Assembly: GCF_032854445.1 (NCBI RefSeq)
Contig: NC_088295.1
Coordinates: 18,713,385 to 18,773,384, forward strand
Length of the DNA stretch: 60,000 bases
DNA from: Liolophura sinensis
Taxonomy: Eukaryota; Mollusca; Polyplacophora; Chitonida; Chitonidae
Direction of reading: 5' to 3'
The notes under the pieces were generated by a model. The model worked only from the letters and a program-made list of their open reading frames with translations, made no database searches and had not been told where the DNA came from. Of the stretch, positions 34,901-44,949 are shown piece after piece (positions within the stretch are counted from its first letter, which is position 1; every line of letters starts with the position of its first letter). The translations under genes and the position numbers were made by a program.

Positions 34901-37336
34901 TTTCAGTCTGTGAATTTATTCCTCGGATGAAGGTAACCTATTAATACCGATGTACAGACATTTGAATATTATCCTTGGATAAAATGGATTTTTTGCACGA
35001 AAGGTATTGAAATTATCAGTTCTAATTTTTTTTAATTCAGGGCAATTGATTTTCAAAAATATGTACATGCACATGCTGACCTGTTGATGTGACATCACTA
35101 GGAGTAGTTGAGTTAAACGGTATCCACACAACACTGAGCACTTCATTTCCACTTCTGGATTGTTTAAGATAGGACTCCGTTACCTGGCACACGGCCTGAT
35201 TCATGGAATCCTCATGTATGTCTTCGTCCAGTATTAACCCTAAAATATGAACACAAAGGTATGTAATCCAACGAGTTTAGGATTGTGTTCGCGTGTATGA
35301 GTTTTTCGTACGGTTTTCATAGGCTTTTATTCTTAGGTGTCCATGTAAAGGCTTAAATTGTAGCAACTTATACTCCCCATCATAGCTTAAGGAGAATTAG
35401 CTTAAAACAGCAATAATGTTAATAGCAATTGATTAGACGTCACTGGTCTGAAATTACTCAACATGCTCATTTAATATACAATAGAATGAAAACAATGCAA
35501 AGGGACCATCCCTTGGCAATGCTTAGTCCACCAGCTTATTAATGATTATTTAGCATTGTAGTCTTCCGATTACAAAAGGGGGCGTCTAATCAGTGAACAA
35601 AAGAACTAATGGTTTAAAACCGATTTAGCCATGTCCACACTGTTGTCAAGCTTTTTTGGTATTTGGACAGCTAATGGCATGAATCAATGCTTTCGGTTAA
35701 ATCGCTGTTCCATCTCATGTTCCATATTACGCCATTTACCGGACATGGCCGGGGACAAATTAGTGCGTTTTACTTTCAAAGTAAAGTTATAAAACACAAG
35801 GCTAAGTGAAACAATTTGTTATTCACGTTATGTAAATAACATGGAGCATGGGAACCTTTCGCGGACTCGATCCTCTTTTCAACAGTAATTAGTGAGGGCA
35901 TTATAGCTGAAATGAAATACATGTATTCTTGAATTTCAGAAATTAATTAGCTGATGTGATCACTGGAAGGAAAAAGTAAAAAACAAATACACATACGTAA
36001 AAAGAAGTATCGATCACTTTGTCAAAAACACGTTTTAGTGTTTTCTTCAGAAAGAAAGCCTTTTAAGCACATCAGCAAATGACAGTCTCTAGGGTCCTCC
36101 GTGGCCGAAGTGATTACCGCTCCCCAGGAGCATCTCACCAATGCGATCTCTGTGAGTTCAAGTCCAGCTCATGCCGGCTTCCTCTCCGGCCGTACGTGGG
36201 AAGGTCTGTCATTAACCTGCGGATCCTTACCACCATCGTATAAGTGAAATATTCCTGAGTACGGCGTAAAACACCAATCAAATAAATAAATAAATGGAAG
36301 ACTCTCCGGCGTATGGAGAGCGTCATTACGATTGTCCACCACAAAGGGGCTGTATTGCAACAGTGGGTCAGGCCTGTCTACTATAAATTGCATTCTTCTA
36401 CTCCTGATGATGAATATACGTTTACTTCTCGCAGGCAATGTATACTGATACTTAAATAAGCATGTGTTTATTGAGGAATACACCACATATGCCCACATGT
36501 TTTCTTCAGTCAAAAGCTGAGAATAAACTGTGTAACATTCCTCCGTGTTGCAGTAAGAACATATAAATTCATCATTGTTGAAACACGCATAGGGGTTCAT
36601 TGTACTTAAGAATAATTCATCTACAAGAAGGCAATAAAGTTTACAAGTTATTGAAACCTAGAAAAGATGAGGGAAGACCCTTGAGAAAAAGTGGTGCATT
36701 TTGCCTCACTTCTGGCTAACTTCCTGACGTATCGAGCTCAGGCAGGGAAAACTGACTTCATAATTACAATCTTATTGTTCATGATCAGAAGAAAAGCCTA
36801 ATACAGTTCCGGATATCGAGGACAGTTGATCTCCAGTAAAAACGCCTAATACAGTTCCGGATATCGAGGGCAGTTGATCTCCAGTAAAAACGCCTAATAC
36901 AGTTCCGGATATCGAGGACAGTTGATGATTCCAAGCAAAAACGCTTAATATAGCTCTGATCACAGAAAGAAGATACAACACAATACAGAAAACGCCTAAT
37001 ACAGTTCCGGATATCGAGGGCAGTTGATCTCCAGTAAAAACGCCTAACACAACTGAACGCATGCCACACAGATGATTCCGAGCAAAAACGCTTAATATAG
37101 CTCTGATCACAGAAAGAAGATACAGCACAATACAGAAAACGTTTAATACAGCTCCGGCCATCGAGGGCAGATGATTGCTAACATGAACTCTGAATACAGG
37201 GCCGAAAATAAAATACGCACTGAGCTTTGGTAGATAACTTTAAAAAAAACTTACCGACTTTGAAACTGGTGGCCCGTGCTATGGATGGATACTTTACAGC
37301 AGCTGTAATCACGAGGAGGATGAGTGCGTATGCCAT
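22606..37336 (-). CDS. Ionotropic glutamate receptor, copy B (complete, 13 coding exons)
   Basis: A full-length ligand-gated cation channel subunit. Coding exons in transcript order: 37336-37255, 35239-35081, 33887-33630, 31763-31603, 31307-31104, 30798-30643, 30275-30093, 29683-29583, 29214-29127, 27732-27423, 25951-25734, 25180-24939, 22822-22606. All introns are GT/AG, all phases agree and the total (2379 bases) encodes 792 residues plus stop. The start 'aaacATGG' is favourable and opens a signal peptide (MAYALILLVITAAVKY). Domains: amino-terminal domain about 22-375, S1 about 380-510, M1 about 520-540, pore loop to 568, M3 about 580-606, S2 about 641-740, M4 about 762-785. Ligand-site residues P472, T474, R479 and D677 are present; Q566 is at the Q/R site. 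Introns carry minisatellites, a LINE and SINEs. It is divergent from vertebrate AMPA, kainate and NMDA types; subfamily not assigned. Confidence 0.92.
23975..24450. repeat. Minisatellite, 38- and 44-base units
   Basis: Units contain 'cccctcgagcgatgtcaac' and 'tcaccaacgacccct'. Starts of 'cgagc' at about 24239, 24277, 24321, 24365 and 24409 give spacings of 38, 44, 44 and 44. Earlier, more diverged units occur around 23980-24025. The array is split by a hairpin insertion at 24066-24234. It lies in the last intron of receptor B. Confidence 0.85.
24066..24234. repeat. Long hairpin (MITE-like) inside the minisatellite
   Basis: Two arms of about 70 bases, near perfect: the left begins 'ttgacagaggcattactta' and ends 'gtttcgatgtaggt'; the right begins 'acctacatcgaaac' and ends 'taagtaatgcctctgtcaa'. 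The loop is about 30 bases. No coding. It fits a non-autonomous DNA transposon or fold-back element. Confidence 0.8.
26935..27430. repeat. Minisatellite derived from an exon/intron junction
   Basis: About thirteen copies of a roughly 36-base unit, in plus-strand reading 'ttgacaaatgtaaagac' then 'tttgcatgtacctac'. The last unit runs into receptor B exon 10: its 'acctaccctgttgacaaag' is the reverse complement of the exon end and its splice donor. Many units therefore carry a copy of the donor-like 'CAACAAGGTAGGTA' on the minus strand. Unit length varies and some copies are truncated. Confidence 0.85.
27423..27732 (-). CDS. Receptor B exon 10: ligand site, M1 and pore loop
   Basis: 310 bases. 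It begins EVDLAASPITVTPERLEVVD, with Pro472, Thr474 and Arg479 placed as in ligand-competent receptors (Arg binds the ligand carboxylate). M1 is VWLAMMGLILVAVAMTLCIC and the pore loop ends LLLLVSALCQQG, with Gln at the Q/R site. The donor CAGG|gtaggt at 27423 is continuous with a minisatellite that has multiplied this donor sequence. Confidence 0.92.
29127..30275 (-). CDS. Receptor B exons 7-9: S1 half of the ligand-binding domain
   Basis: Exon 7 (30275-30093) reads GGFSIVGIPSGRDRRLTP, then GVTLRVAVHG, the first S1 strand. Exon 8 (29683-29583, 101 bases) reads LPYVNLTQSGN, then MLDELSKSLNFR. Exon 9 (29214-29127) reads DGEYGANINGSWSGMIGMV, the conserved NGxWxGMIG block. Each boundary was fixed by GT/AG and by agreement of phase with receptor A. 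Confidence 0.9.
29331..29444. repeat. Two-copy tandem duplication, 55-59 bases
   Basis: 'catgagaa' followed by a T run, 'aactctg' and 'ccttagagatgtaatataaa' occurs at 29331 and again at 29386 with minor differences. Receptor B intron 8; no function evident. Confidence 0.8.
30643..35239 (-). CDS. Receptor B exons 2-6: amino-terminal domain
   Basis: Exon 2 (35239-35081) reads GLILDEDIHEDSMNQAV, the first strand and helix of the bilobed amino-terminal domain. Exon 3 (33887-33630) carries ALKCPQRKLVSAMTEAFQI, then IALLIDD, the strand that closes the first lobe. Exon 4 (31763-31603) reads QSVGQSLIVQLSL. Exon 5 (31307-31104) reads YRVWAYVTDLPEPGLLKQ. Exon 6 (30798-30643) reads LLESQLMEAVRKMLAAFNQT. 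In other receptors this domain drives subunit assembly. The exon 6 acceptor is 'cctcag', which keeps phase 0; the nearer 'ttttag' would not. Confidence 0.85.
31851..32730 (+). mobile_element. CR1/L2-like non-LTR retrotransposon, C-terminal fragment
   Basis: Frame 31851-32393 reads SDKALLSELNWTPLYVQRS, then FFKTVNGLSPPDLQSLLP, later FFPKTTKDWNNLS, the conserved end of L2/CR1-like reverse transcriptase proteins (after the palm, 'NGL.P..L..LL...WN.L'). Following a stop, the C-terminal segment continues as LSALRADLFKYNIIED and CHYCN, a zinc-type tail. The reverse transcriptase core is absent. It sits in a receptor B intron on the opposite strand. Confidence 0.75.
33514..33600. repeat. 24-base tandem repeat, about 3.5 copies
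   Basis: 'caagcaaatgcagtaagag' recurs at 33517, 33541, 33565 and 33589 (the last copy diverged). It lies 30 bases past the receptor B exon 3 donor. The 24-base period keeps a frame open on the minus strand, which explains an apparent extension of that exon. Confidence 0.85.
36090..36297 (+). repeat. tRNA-derived SINE with readable head
   Basis: Head at 36090: 'cctccgtggccgaagtg' (A-box-like) and 'gtgagttcaagtcc' (B-box-like) about 40 bases later. The body is 'tccggccgtacgtgggaag', then 'gagtacggcgtaaaacacc', ending in repeated 'aaat'. Compared with 6885-7150 it lacks an internal block. It is antisense to receptor B, in the first intron. Confidence 0.75.
36796..37175. repeat. Minisatellite, 48- and 51-base units
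   Basis: About eight units starting 'gcctaatacagttccgg' or the variant 'gcttaatatagctctga', at 36796, 36844, 36892, 36943, 36994, 37042, 37090 and 37141. The two unit types form a higher-order pattern (type 1 three times, type 2, type 1 twice, type 2, then a diverged type 1). The 48/51 periods are multiples of three, so long open frames across it are artefacts. It lies in receptor B intron 1. Confidence 0.85.
37255..37336 (-). CDS. Receptor B exon 1: start and signal peptide
   Basis: ATG at 37336-37334 with A at -3 and G at +4. The first residues (MAYALILLVITAAVKYPSIA) form a hydrophobic secretion signal; mature sequence probably begins around ATSFKVG. The donor gtaagt follows 37255, splitting a Gly codon completed by the next exon, so the join reads FKVGLILDED. 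Confidence 0.85.
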
Positions 37337-37739
37337 GTTTCAATCCTGGACAATCCTTATTCTTGGTGAAAGAATAGACCATGTCTTGAAAGAAACGTCA
37401 TGTCAGCTTAACTAAATCCACATCATCCGCCACAACTTATATTAATGCTGCCGTTTCTTGCTGTGTTTTCAGCTCCACATGAGCCAGCCTGACTCCACAC
37501 TGATCAATATCTAAATCTAATTAAGAAGCTATATTAAATAGGATAGTTAGAGTATTGGTCAGTCAATCTGTACGCGTATACATGGAGATTTTAGCTAGTC
37601 CTGTTAGGGTGGTAAAAGTAAATCTAGGGTAACGTGGCCTGTTGGATAAGAATTAGGCTTGTCTCTGCATGAAAGAGCGCAAATATGCGTGACCCGACAC
37701 TCAAAAATAGAGTGTATATGATTCACGCACCTTTGCCGA

Positions 37740-37935
37740 TTCCACAGAACGATTTTCCTTTCAGCCATCAATCGTCCCTGGTCAATAAACGCAGGACCAA
37801 TTTACAAAATAACGTCCAACACAAACCAGCAAAGAAATAAGGAAGTGTGTATAGTAAGGATTCAAAGAGAACCAGTCAACGGTTTTCAGCGATAACGGAG
37901 AAACCCAACGAATGTCTCAGACGAATTAATTAATT
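37740..37935 (-). repeat. Dispersed repeat R, copy 5 (diverged)
   Basis: 'caggaccaatttacaaaat' and 'accagtcaacggttttcag' align in order with 59855-59990 and, less closely, with the reverse complement of 58755-58900. It lies about 400 bases upstream of the receptor B start codon. Confidence 0.45.
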
Positions 37936-38540
37936 CAGTTTCATAACTGGGTACCATTCTAGTTTATTAATTGTCGTTAATCAAATTGTGTATTTCAGCT
38001 TAGCTAAGAAAAAAAATTTACAAAAATGACACATGATAGAAGACATTGCATAGAAAACTTACTTGGCCTTAAGAACGTTGATTTCCTGCATTCCTAGAAT
38101 CATCTTTCTTCTTTTACAATACGATATATTGTCATTGCCTACTAAGTTAACTTTGTATGACTGTTTTTGTAAAGTTGCCGCAATTCTTGAGGACTCATAT
38201 CAGGAAATAAAGCTATCAAGAGAGTGTAACAGCAGCCCTCTGTGTTAGAGTAATCTCCCTTGTTTAGTGCTTGTTTAGAATCAAGAAAAGTTAACATTTT
38301 TCCTTTACTAAGAAGTATTATCTGAAATGAGCTCATAAATGTATGCGAAGATATTGTTTTCTTGTAACATCTACCGATTTAAATTGTTTAAGACGTGTAC
38401 GCCATATTGAGGCTTCACTGAGGGATGTATTTTCGTTTTTTGTAAGTTTGATGTTTTACGAAACATGTAAGTCGGTGTATCTTTGTTATTACACTTTAAC
38501 GGAGTCCTCTGCGATGTGTACATCGTCATTTTGTACACAG

Positions 38541-38748
38541 ATTCCACTCCGAATGTTTTGGCTACTATACTTGTGCCTTGTGGGAATATAAGGCACTGTA
38601 TCGAGGCTGAATTCAACCTCGATATTTGCCTACTACCAATATGTACTGAGGTCAACCATCTGAACTTATTTGCTCTCTGTAATGGCACCTCAAGCGTCAA
38701 ACATGCCGTTACAGAGAGTGAAGACAAGTTTGTGGAATGGGCCCCGGT
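38541..38748 (+). other. Candidate exon, unrecognised
   Basis: Bounded by 'ttgtacacag' and 'gcccc|ggtaag', open in one frame with NVLATILVPCGNIRHC and CTEVNHLNLFALCNGTSS, including five Cys. It could be an exon of an undetected gene, or a transposon end, since 'gggcccc' motifs are common at DNA-transposon termini. No family recognised. Confidence 0.25.
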
Positions 38749-38839
38749 AAGACCATAATATCAGCTGACTACGACTTAGTACAGCTTAGCCTTACCTTCA
38801 AAACTGTTTGATGTATTAATTTTTCGATCAGTCATTTGA

Positions 38840-38935
38840 GTTATTTATTTATTTATTTATTTATTTGATTGGTGTTTTACGCCGTACTCAAGAATATTTC
38901 CGACGGCGGCCAGCATTATAGTGGGAGGAAACCGG
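38840..38935 (-). repeat. SINE tail fragment
   Basis: Begins with 'tttatttatttatttatttg', then 'gattggtgttttacgccg', 'acggcggccagcattatag' and 'gggaggaaaccggg'. The head is missing. Same family as 6885-7150. Confidence 0.75.
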
Positions 38936-38949
38936 GATTACCGATTATT

Positions 38950-41900
38950 TGAATTGCTATTATGAACACAAAAGAATAAGCTTAAACTGTGGCCACATAG
39001 GTGGAAACAATGCATTGCTCGTGGTTAATCATAAGATCACCGAAAAGGTCAGAAGTGCGTGCTAGGTGTAAGAAACTAACATAAGGTATCCAGTTGACAT
39101 TTTTTAAAAATTGCATAACCCCTTTATTTTTAAGCCTTTTTCATCGATATCTACGCTTAGTTTTGATGTTTGACGGTTTTATCAGTGTGATAAAAACGCA
39201 ATTTCAAATATTGCCCGTTACTGTAAAGTCATTCGTGCATTAATATGTCATAGTGACATAGCGCAGCTTAATTGATGTCAAAGATACAAAGCTTATAAGA
39301 ATAATGTGAGGAGATAATGCACGTTTTCGACATAGTAAGAAACAGGATAATAAGAGTTGATCCTTGTGAGTTTAATCTTCTTAGTCCTGGAAAAGAGACA
39401 ACACTCGTTCGTGAGACAACCAAAACCTGTAATACTCAACATGCCACACTTAATCCCACGGACGGCTTTCGAAATATTCTAGAAGTTAATTTTAGAATAT
39501 ATAATAAATATTATATAATATTTTAGAATATAGTATAGTTGTGGGCGACTTCTGGATTGTTAGTTATTTGATGCTCAGGTAATTACCAGCTTTTGCTTAT
39601 TGATCGATTTGCAGAAAGGTTTTCGGCCGTCTGCATGGTGGATTTTCCTTTGTCAAACATTGAAACTAAACTATGAATTAAGTGCAGTAAGTGCATTTAC
39701 ATTTTTCCTGATGACTGTTTCAGTCTTCAGAAATGTTGGTGAATACTGAATGCTTGATTTGCAGTGTTAGATGTGTGGATAAAATGCACCTTCATTTATG
39801 CGAAAAAGAAGGGAATCGCTGAAGTGTGATATATACTTGCCTATACAAGACAGCACCTCAAAAAATAAAATGGAAAGTTGATAAAGGGTCAAAAAAGACG
39901 CAAAAAGTAATCATTCTGATTTGGAGAGACAAGTTGGCCATTTCGAAAGCTATATTGTGAAAGTTTTTTAATACACATACAAAGTGCAACCCTGACGTAA
40001 GAATATAAATCTGTGCAACCCTATATTTCAGGGAATCGATCTCAGGTAAACTTGTTTTTCATGGAGCATGGTCATGGAGCATCAAGACAGAGCTATAATC
40101 ACCTGTGCTCTTTATTCATGTGGTGAGATTTTTTGCGAGGCTCGTGTTTTCCTTGAGATTTTTTCACTTACATTATAAGTAAGTTTTAGATGTCAGATTT
40201 CGATGTCACCTAACAAGCCTACCAGTAATAAGCTCTAATGAACCATCGAGTTTAACTGAAGCCAGAAATCTTAGTGGTCCAGGTATAGTGGCCTGAACGG
40301 AGGAAGTATATATAGCACAAATGTTACACGATCAAAACAATCTTAAACCCTCCTCAGAATCGTGTACTGCTATGATAAAATGTGATTTTCGAAAAATGGG
40401 TATCATAAGTTAATAATTTTATGTACTACAGAAATCTATCGGAAAATTTAAATGCTATGAAAATTACCACCAAATTTCAGGATTAACAAATTCAACGCCT
40501 TCATTTCATGCTCTTGTAACTACTGGAGATAAGCTGAAACAATGCCTGAGTCACGCCTCGAATGTCGAGTAACCTTATTGGCACTGTCGCATTCCTTCCC
40601 ATACAATGCTTCGACTTCGACTAACTGTCGACAGACTGACATGTAAACCATCGTCATACATCTGGCCAGGTGGCTGCATCTTTTCTAACATCCTTACATA
40701 TGACACCTGAATTCTTCTGTTTCTTCTGATGATCTCTGTTGAGCCTACAATATATATACAAATATAATCAGTTGTTTGACGTCGTAACTCAGACTTGAAC
40801 CACGGTAGTAATGGTTATCCAAGAGTAAATCATACAAGGTCAGTGAGAAAACACCACATTTGGGAGAGTGTCTGACAAATTTACTTACGTAAAAAACAGC
40901 ACTGAAACTGGCGGGAGGTGTTGAATCTCGCGATCTCATTGCTCAAGGTTTATCTTTTTCGCTAGTTATCGGCAGAATGAAATTTACAGATAATTGGTGC
41001 GACATCTAAGTTAACACAGTCTCAAAATACATTCTGATCTCTAGGTATGAAATTCCAGACCTATGTCTTGATTAGATTATCACCGTTGGCTTAACGTACT
41101 TTTCTAAAAAATGAACTAAAGCAGTCTCACCTTGGAAATACGTCCCTCTGTGCATGCTCCCATGTGCTGATAGCAATGGTTGTGACGTGTTATCTGGCTT
41201 CATCATCCTCCCATGTCCTGATAACAATGATTGTTACCTGTTATCTGGCTTCAACATCCTCCCATGTGCTGCTAGCAATGACACTAAATGACTTTTTTGT
41301 TTAGTTGCTATTTTAAACGTGCAAAGAACTCTCGGTTTTGTTTCGATTTAAGGAAAGGCATACAGAAAAAAACTTTGCTAACTAATGCCGCTATCAACAC
41401 ACATCCTCCCTTAACAGATTATTTTAACTATTCATTCAAATGCTTAAAATGTAGTAGAAAATTATATGCTGTCCAGCAAAATGACTGAAGTAGGCAAAAC
41501 AAAAAGCGGTGAGGTAAAAATAGACCATTCTATTTAAAACGTGTTTTGACGTTTAACATAAGTGTGTGGACGCTTCTGGGAAAATATAACAGCTAGGTGA
41601 AATAATTTACGACCAAATGCTTTACCAAATGTAACAATTATATATATAAGTGCTTGAGTATGTAATGGTAAATTTACAAGGTGAATAAAAAACACATCGG
41701 CTCGTCCGGCTCCCTAAATGCTTCCGGACAAAGAAGTCAGCTGGATTTGGTAAACAGCAGGACTTTTACAAAAACCTGGAAAACCCGTTCTTTTAAAGGA
41801 CAAGACAGCACCTGGATAAAACATATTTCAATCGAAAAAAGAATAGCTTTCTAAAAGTATCATACTGTATTATGTTAATGAGATTTCACCGAACAAAGCG

Positions 41901-43430
41901 ACTATGAGATTGCGCCGCCTAAGCTCTGGCGCAGCCTTCATTCACAAGCGTTGTGGAGCAGGTCTGTATCATTTACGGACCACCACAAACGTAAAATCAG
42001 TTGATCTACAAGCCGGGTAATATTCAACCACCGTATCACAAATTCTGTCACACAGTAGCATACCGTCTCGGCCTAATCCGCATTCATATCGGATTCTCGC
42101 CAAATACATTTTTGTCCTTCATTTCAGCATTTAGTCAACAGTTTCTCAATAACAAATATCAGAGTCAGTGCAAACTTCATTAGGGATGCCGAAGGTTTAT
42201 GGGAGTGAGAAGATGGCATCTCTCCGGACGACGTTTAAAATTAATTAAATCTCATGATATCATTTTTTCTCTGAATTTATCACAGCTAAAGAATTTCAAT
42301 TCTGCACACTCCTCTTTCTTGCATACAAGGGATGTTTTTCTGTTTTTTACAAAATCCACCGACAGTCGAATGCATAGATCAGCCTCACTGGTGCATTGAT
42401 TTATTTCCATTTGTTTCAGAATTGAGCACGAATCTAGTTGTACAACAATCCTATTGTAATTTTGTAAACATTTAATTGGGGTCAAGATCACCAGCACAAG
42501 AATGGTAGGCTTTCAGTGAACATAAACATTAGTCAGGTGCTGTCTTTTACTTTAATTATACACCTAGCACAGACATGCGTATACTCCTTCGTTTTACTCA
42601 GGGTAAGCAACATATAAGTTAGTGTTAAATTTCACTTCACCGAAATTAAGATAAGTGGTAGCCACAGTGTTTTCCCACAATTTACATGGGACGTGAACTA
42701 TCAGGCTATGAATATAATGTACGTACTGCAACGTGAATTTACATGTGCCATGCCATCGGATATATACCTCGCATCAATTGTTGGCTGATGTTTGTTGGCA
42801 CGTGGGATTAGGTAACTGCGCTAAAATGAAGCAGCACATTCGGCATTTGTTGACCCTAAAGATCATTGCTTTCACCAGTATTTGGTATAAATCTTATTAA
42901 CCCTTTGCACAACGAATTAATTTTATCTCTGTAATATACATTTGCTAGGCGATGTCATGAAATCCACTAAGACTGACGCTTATAGAAATATTAGATACCA
43001 GGCATCATCTGAATCAAACAGCACCGTTCTAAGGAATTAACTCTGTTACCAACAGTATATGCCACGCTCCACTTGATCTTATAATGCACATTTATTTGCA
43101 AATGTTACAGTTATTGCTGCTGTGTCCCCATGCAAAATCTCGCAGATTCGAAGAAACACCAATTTAAAATTGGAAGCGAAAACGAAATTGGAAACGGAAC
43201 GAAATGTGCCATCGAAGAATACGTTTTATTTTATGCAGCTTTTTTATGAACTTGTTTGAATATTATGATTTTTTCTTGCTGTTATACATGGATAGTGGTG
43301 ACAAAGTGCAAGAATTGCAAAGAAGTGTAAAATTGACCTTATCATGCATGTGTGGTGTCCACGAAGGCGGTCGTCAGAATTGGCAAGTACAAAAGATCGT
43401 TTAAGATACAAAAGCTCGTTTAGCATATTA
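38950..43430. other. Intergenic stretch, no gene recognised
   Basis: AT-rich sequence with short open frames on both strands but no domain, no consistent splice-bounded coding segment and no tRNA or rRNA. The only structure seen is the 51-base tandem repeat at 41157-41281. Exons 1 and 2 of receptor C might be expected hereabouts but were not found. Confidence 0.45.
41157..41281. repeat. 51-base tandem repeat, about 2.4 copies
   Basis: 'ctcccatgtgctgatagcaa' at 41157, 41208 and 41259, with 'tgttatctggcttca' between. No coding sign. Confidence 0.8.
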
Positions 43431-43431
43431 T

Positions 43432-43505
43432 TCATTTATTTATAATTTGATCGGTATTTTAAGCTGTACTCAAGAATATTTCACTCATACGACGGCGGCC
43501 AGCTT
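43432..43505 (-). repeat. SINE tail fragment
   Basis: 'tatttataatttgatcgg', 'gtactcaagaatatttcact' and 'atacgacggcggccagc', then the similarity stops. Same SINE family as 6885-7150. Confidence 0.7.
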
Positions 43506-43853
43506 AGGCCCGGTATCCTAAACCTAATATCCTAAACCCACGTTTAAGATAATAACTGGGGTCACAGTTTACCTTCAAAGATTATTACATTCGTTAGGGA
43601 GGTACATGCATTGTTAACAAAATAGAGGAACTTGTCCCGGCAATAAAGGAAATGATCATATGCGCGCTAATACTTTTTCATCGTGTAAAGGCTGCAACTC
43701 CTTTACTGACCAATTCGTTAAGGAGCAGGCCAACAGAGAAAATTTGACGTTAACTTACATAATGATGATATACAATAAATAAGAATTGTATTAGTAGTAT
43801 ATATGATGGGGATTCTGGCACAGCGCTCTGCACGCTACGACGTACATACACAA

Positions 43854-44064
43854 TTACCCCCAAAACTTGTGTGGACATACGCGCTCCGACGTACATAGTA
43901 GTATATACAGTGGGCGCTCTGGGCCACCCCCGTCCAGAGCCCACGCCGCCCCCGACTTATGGCCCGCCCCACCCCGCCTTGCGGGCACGAGCCGGGGCGC
44001 GTTTGTCTACATAGGTGTGCATGTACGTCGGGGAGTGTTTATCTACACAAGTTTTTGGGGACAC
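43854..44064. repeat. GC-rich inverted repeat beside the virus-like block
   Basis: 'cccccaaaacttgtgtgga' and 'cgctccgacgtacat' (43854-43898) recur in reverse complement at 44021-44064 ('atgtacgtcgggg' then 'cacaagtttttgggg'). About 120 bases of very GC-rich sequence lie between. A further partial copy ('ctacgacgtacatacac') precedes the left arm. It may be a small fold-back element. Confidence 0.65.
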
Positions 44065-44187
44065 TCGCCGGCCTGGGGCTCCATTTACATAACCAGGTTA
44101 TTGTTGATATACCAGTACAATCAACATGCCCAAGGGACACAACATATGCAAGTGGCTCATCCTAAGCTCTTTCCACACAATGATAAT

Positions 44188-44545
44188 CCTAACTCCCGAA
44201 GACAAAGGTTTGTAAGAAATTATACTTAAAGAAATAAAACCGGTAACACACAAGAGAGAAGCGGTCTCCAGTTTTCAATGATGCCGGGCAGACAATGTAA
44301 ACAAAATATTCCAGGCATGAATTCCATATCAAAGTTCAAATTCGTAGTCCGTGAATGAGTTCCATGTCAAATAACAGCTAAACAAATATCTCAGTCGCGC
44401 TTTCATTGCAACTGTTCATAAAGGCATCATGCTGATGTAATTAGCATGGCTACCTTTACGGCCCCTAGCCCCAGGTTAAGCGGTATTAGATACAGTTTGA
44501 AAATGACGAGCGTTACAGACCCTAACCGATCAGATTATGATCAAA
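44188..44545 (-). repeat. Dispersed repeat R, copy 2 (left arm of the virus-like block)
   Basis: Reverse complement of 4600-4960 over most of its length ('caggttaagcggtattaga', 'aaaggcatca', 'tttgaactttgatatgg' reversed) and of 49805-49960 over its outer part. The outer end of the match is near 'cctaactcccg' at 44188. Confidence 0.7.
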
Positions 44546-44619
44546 TCACCGTCATGCTCATCTATCCTCAAACGCCGCAGTCTAATAGAATTTTCCAGAT
44601 AGATCGTTCCGATATCCAT

Positions 44620-44949
44620 TCAGTCAGCTGCCATGACTCTGACTTTTTCCACAGAACTCTGAACGACTTGTTTTCCCTGCGGTGGAGTTTTTACGATTGT
44701 GACGGCCGCATGATTGTGTTTTGCTGGCCATTTAATCTTCACTCCGGGAAACACGAAGACGGCGTAAAAGGCTGTCACGCCTAAAACTAGATCTATAACT
44801 GTGATAGTCCGTAAGTGAATTTTTATCACGGGCGGGAAATCAGTGACTGCGTTAGAACGCACGATGTCCACACCCGTCCCCGCAGCTAGTGTAAAGTGAC
44901 CTCCTCTGTCAATAGCCATTAGACAGATGTCGCCCGGTGTATAGGACAC
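44620..44949 (-). pseudogene. Small viral-type membrane protein, uncharacterised
   Basis: The minus-strand frame reads MSYTPGDICLMAIDRGG, then a hydrophobic stretch VLGVTAFYAVFVF and a basic C-terminus. The frame continues upstream of the Met in coding style toward about 45060 but meets a stop. The plus-strand frame over the same bases (44446-44784) looks less protein-like. No family recognised; assignment to the virus-like element rests on location. Confidence 0.35.

Noticed and set aside
36169-36600. 143-residue minus-strand frame
   Set aside because: Its second half is a translation of the SINE; the first half (36300-36600) shows no recognisable domain or splice logic and does not fit receptor B phases.
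36772-37161. Repetitive minus-strand frames of 94 and 129 residues
   Set aside because: They read through the 48/51-base minisatellite, whose period is a multiple of three.
43867-44229. 120-residue proline-rich frame
   Set aside because: GC-rich fold-back sequence lacks stops by composition; no domain.
44446-44784. 112-residue plus-strand frame at the left end of the virus-like block
   Set aside because: The overlapping minus-strand frame has the better protein character (membrane segment) and continues upstream; the plus frame begins within the flanking repeat.
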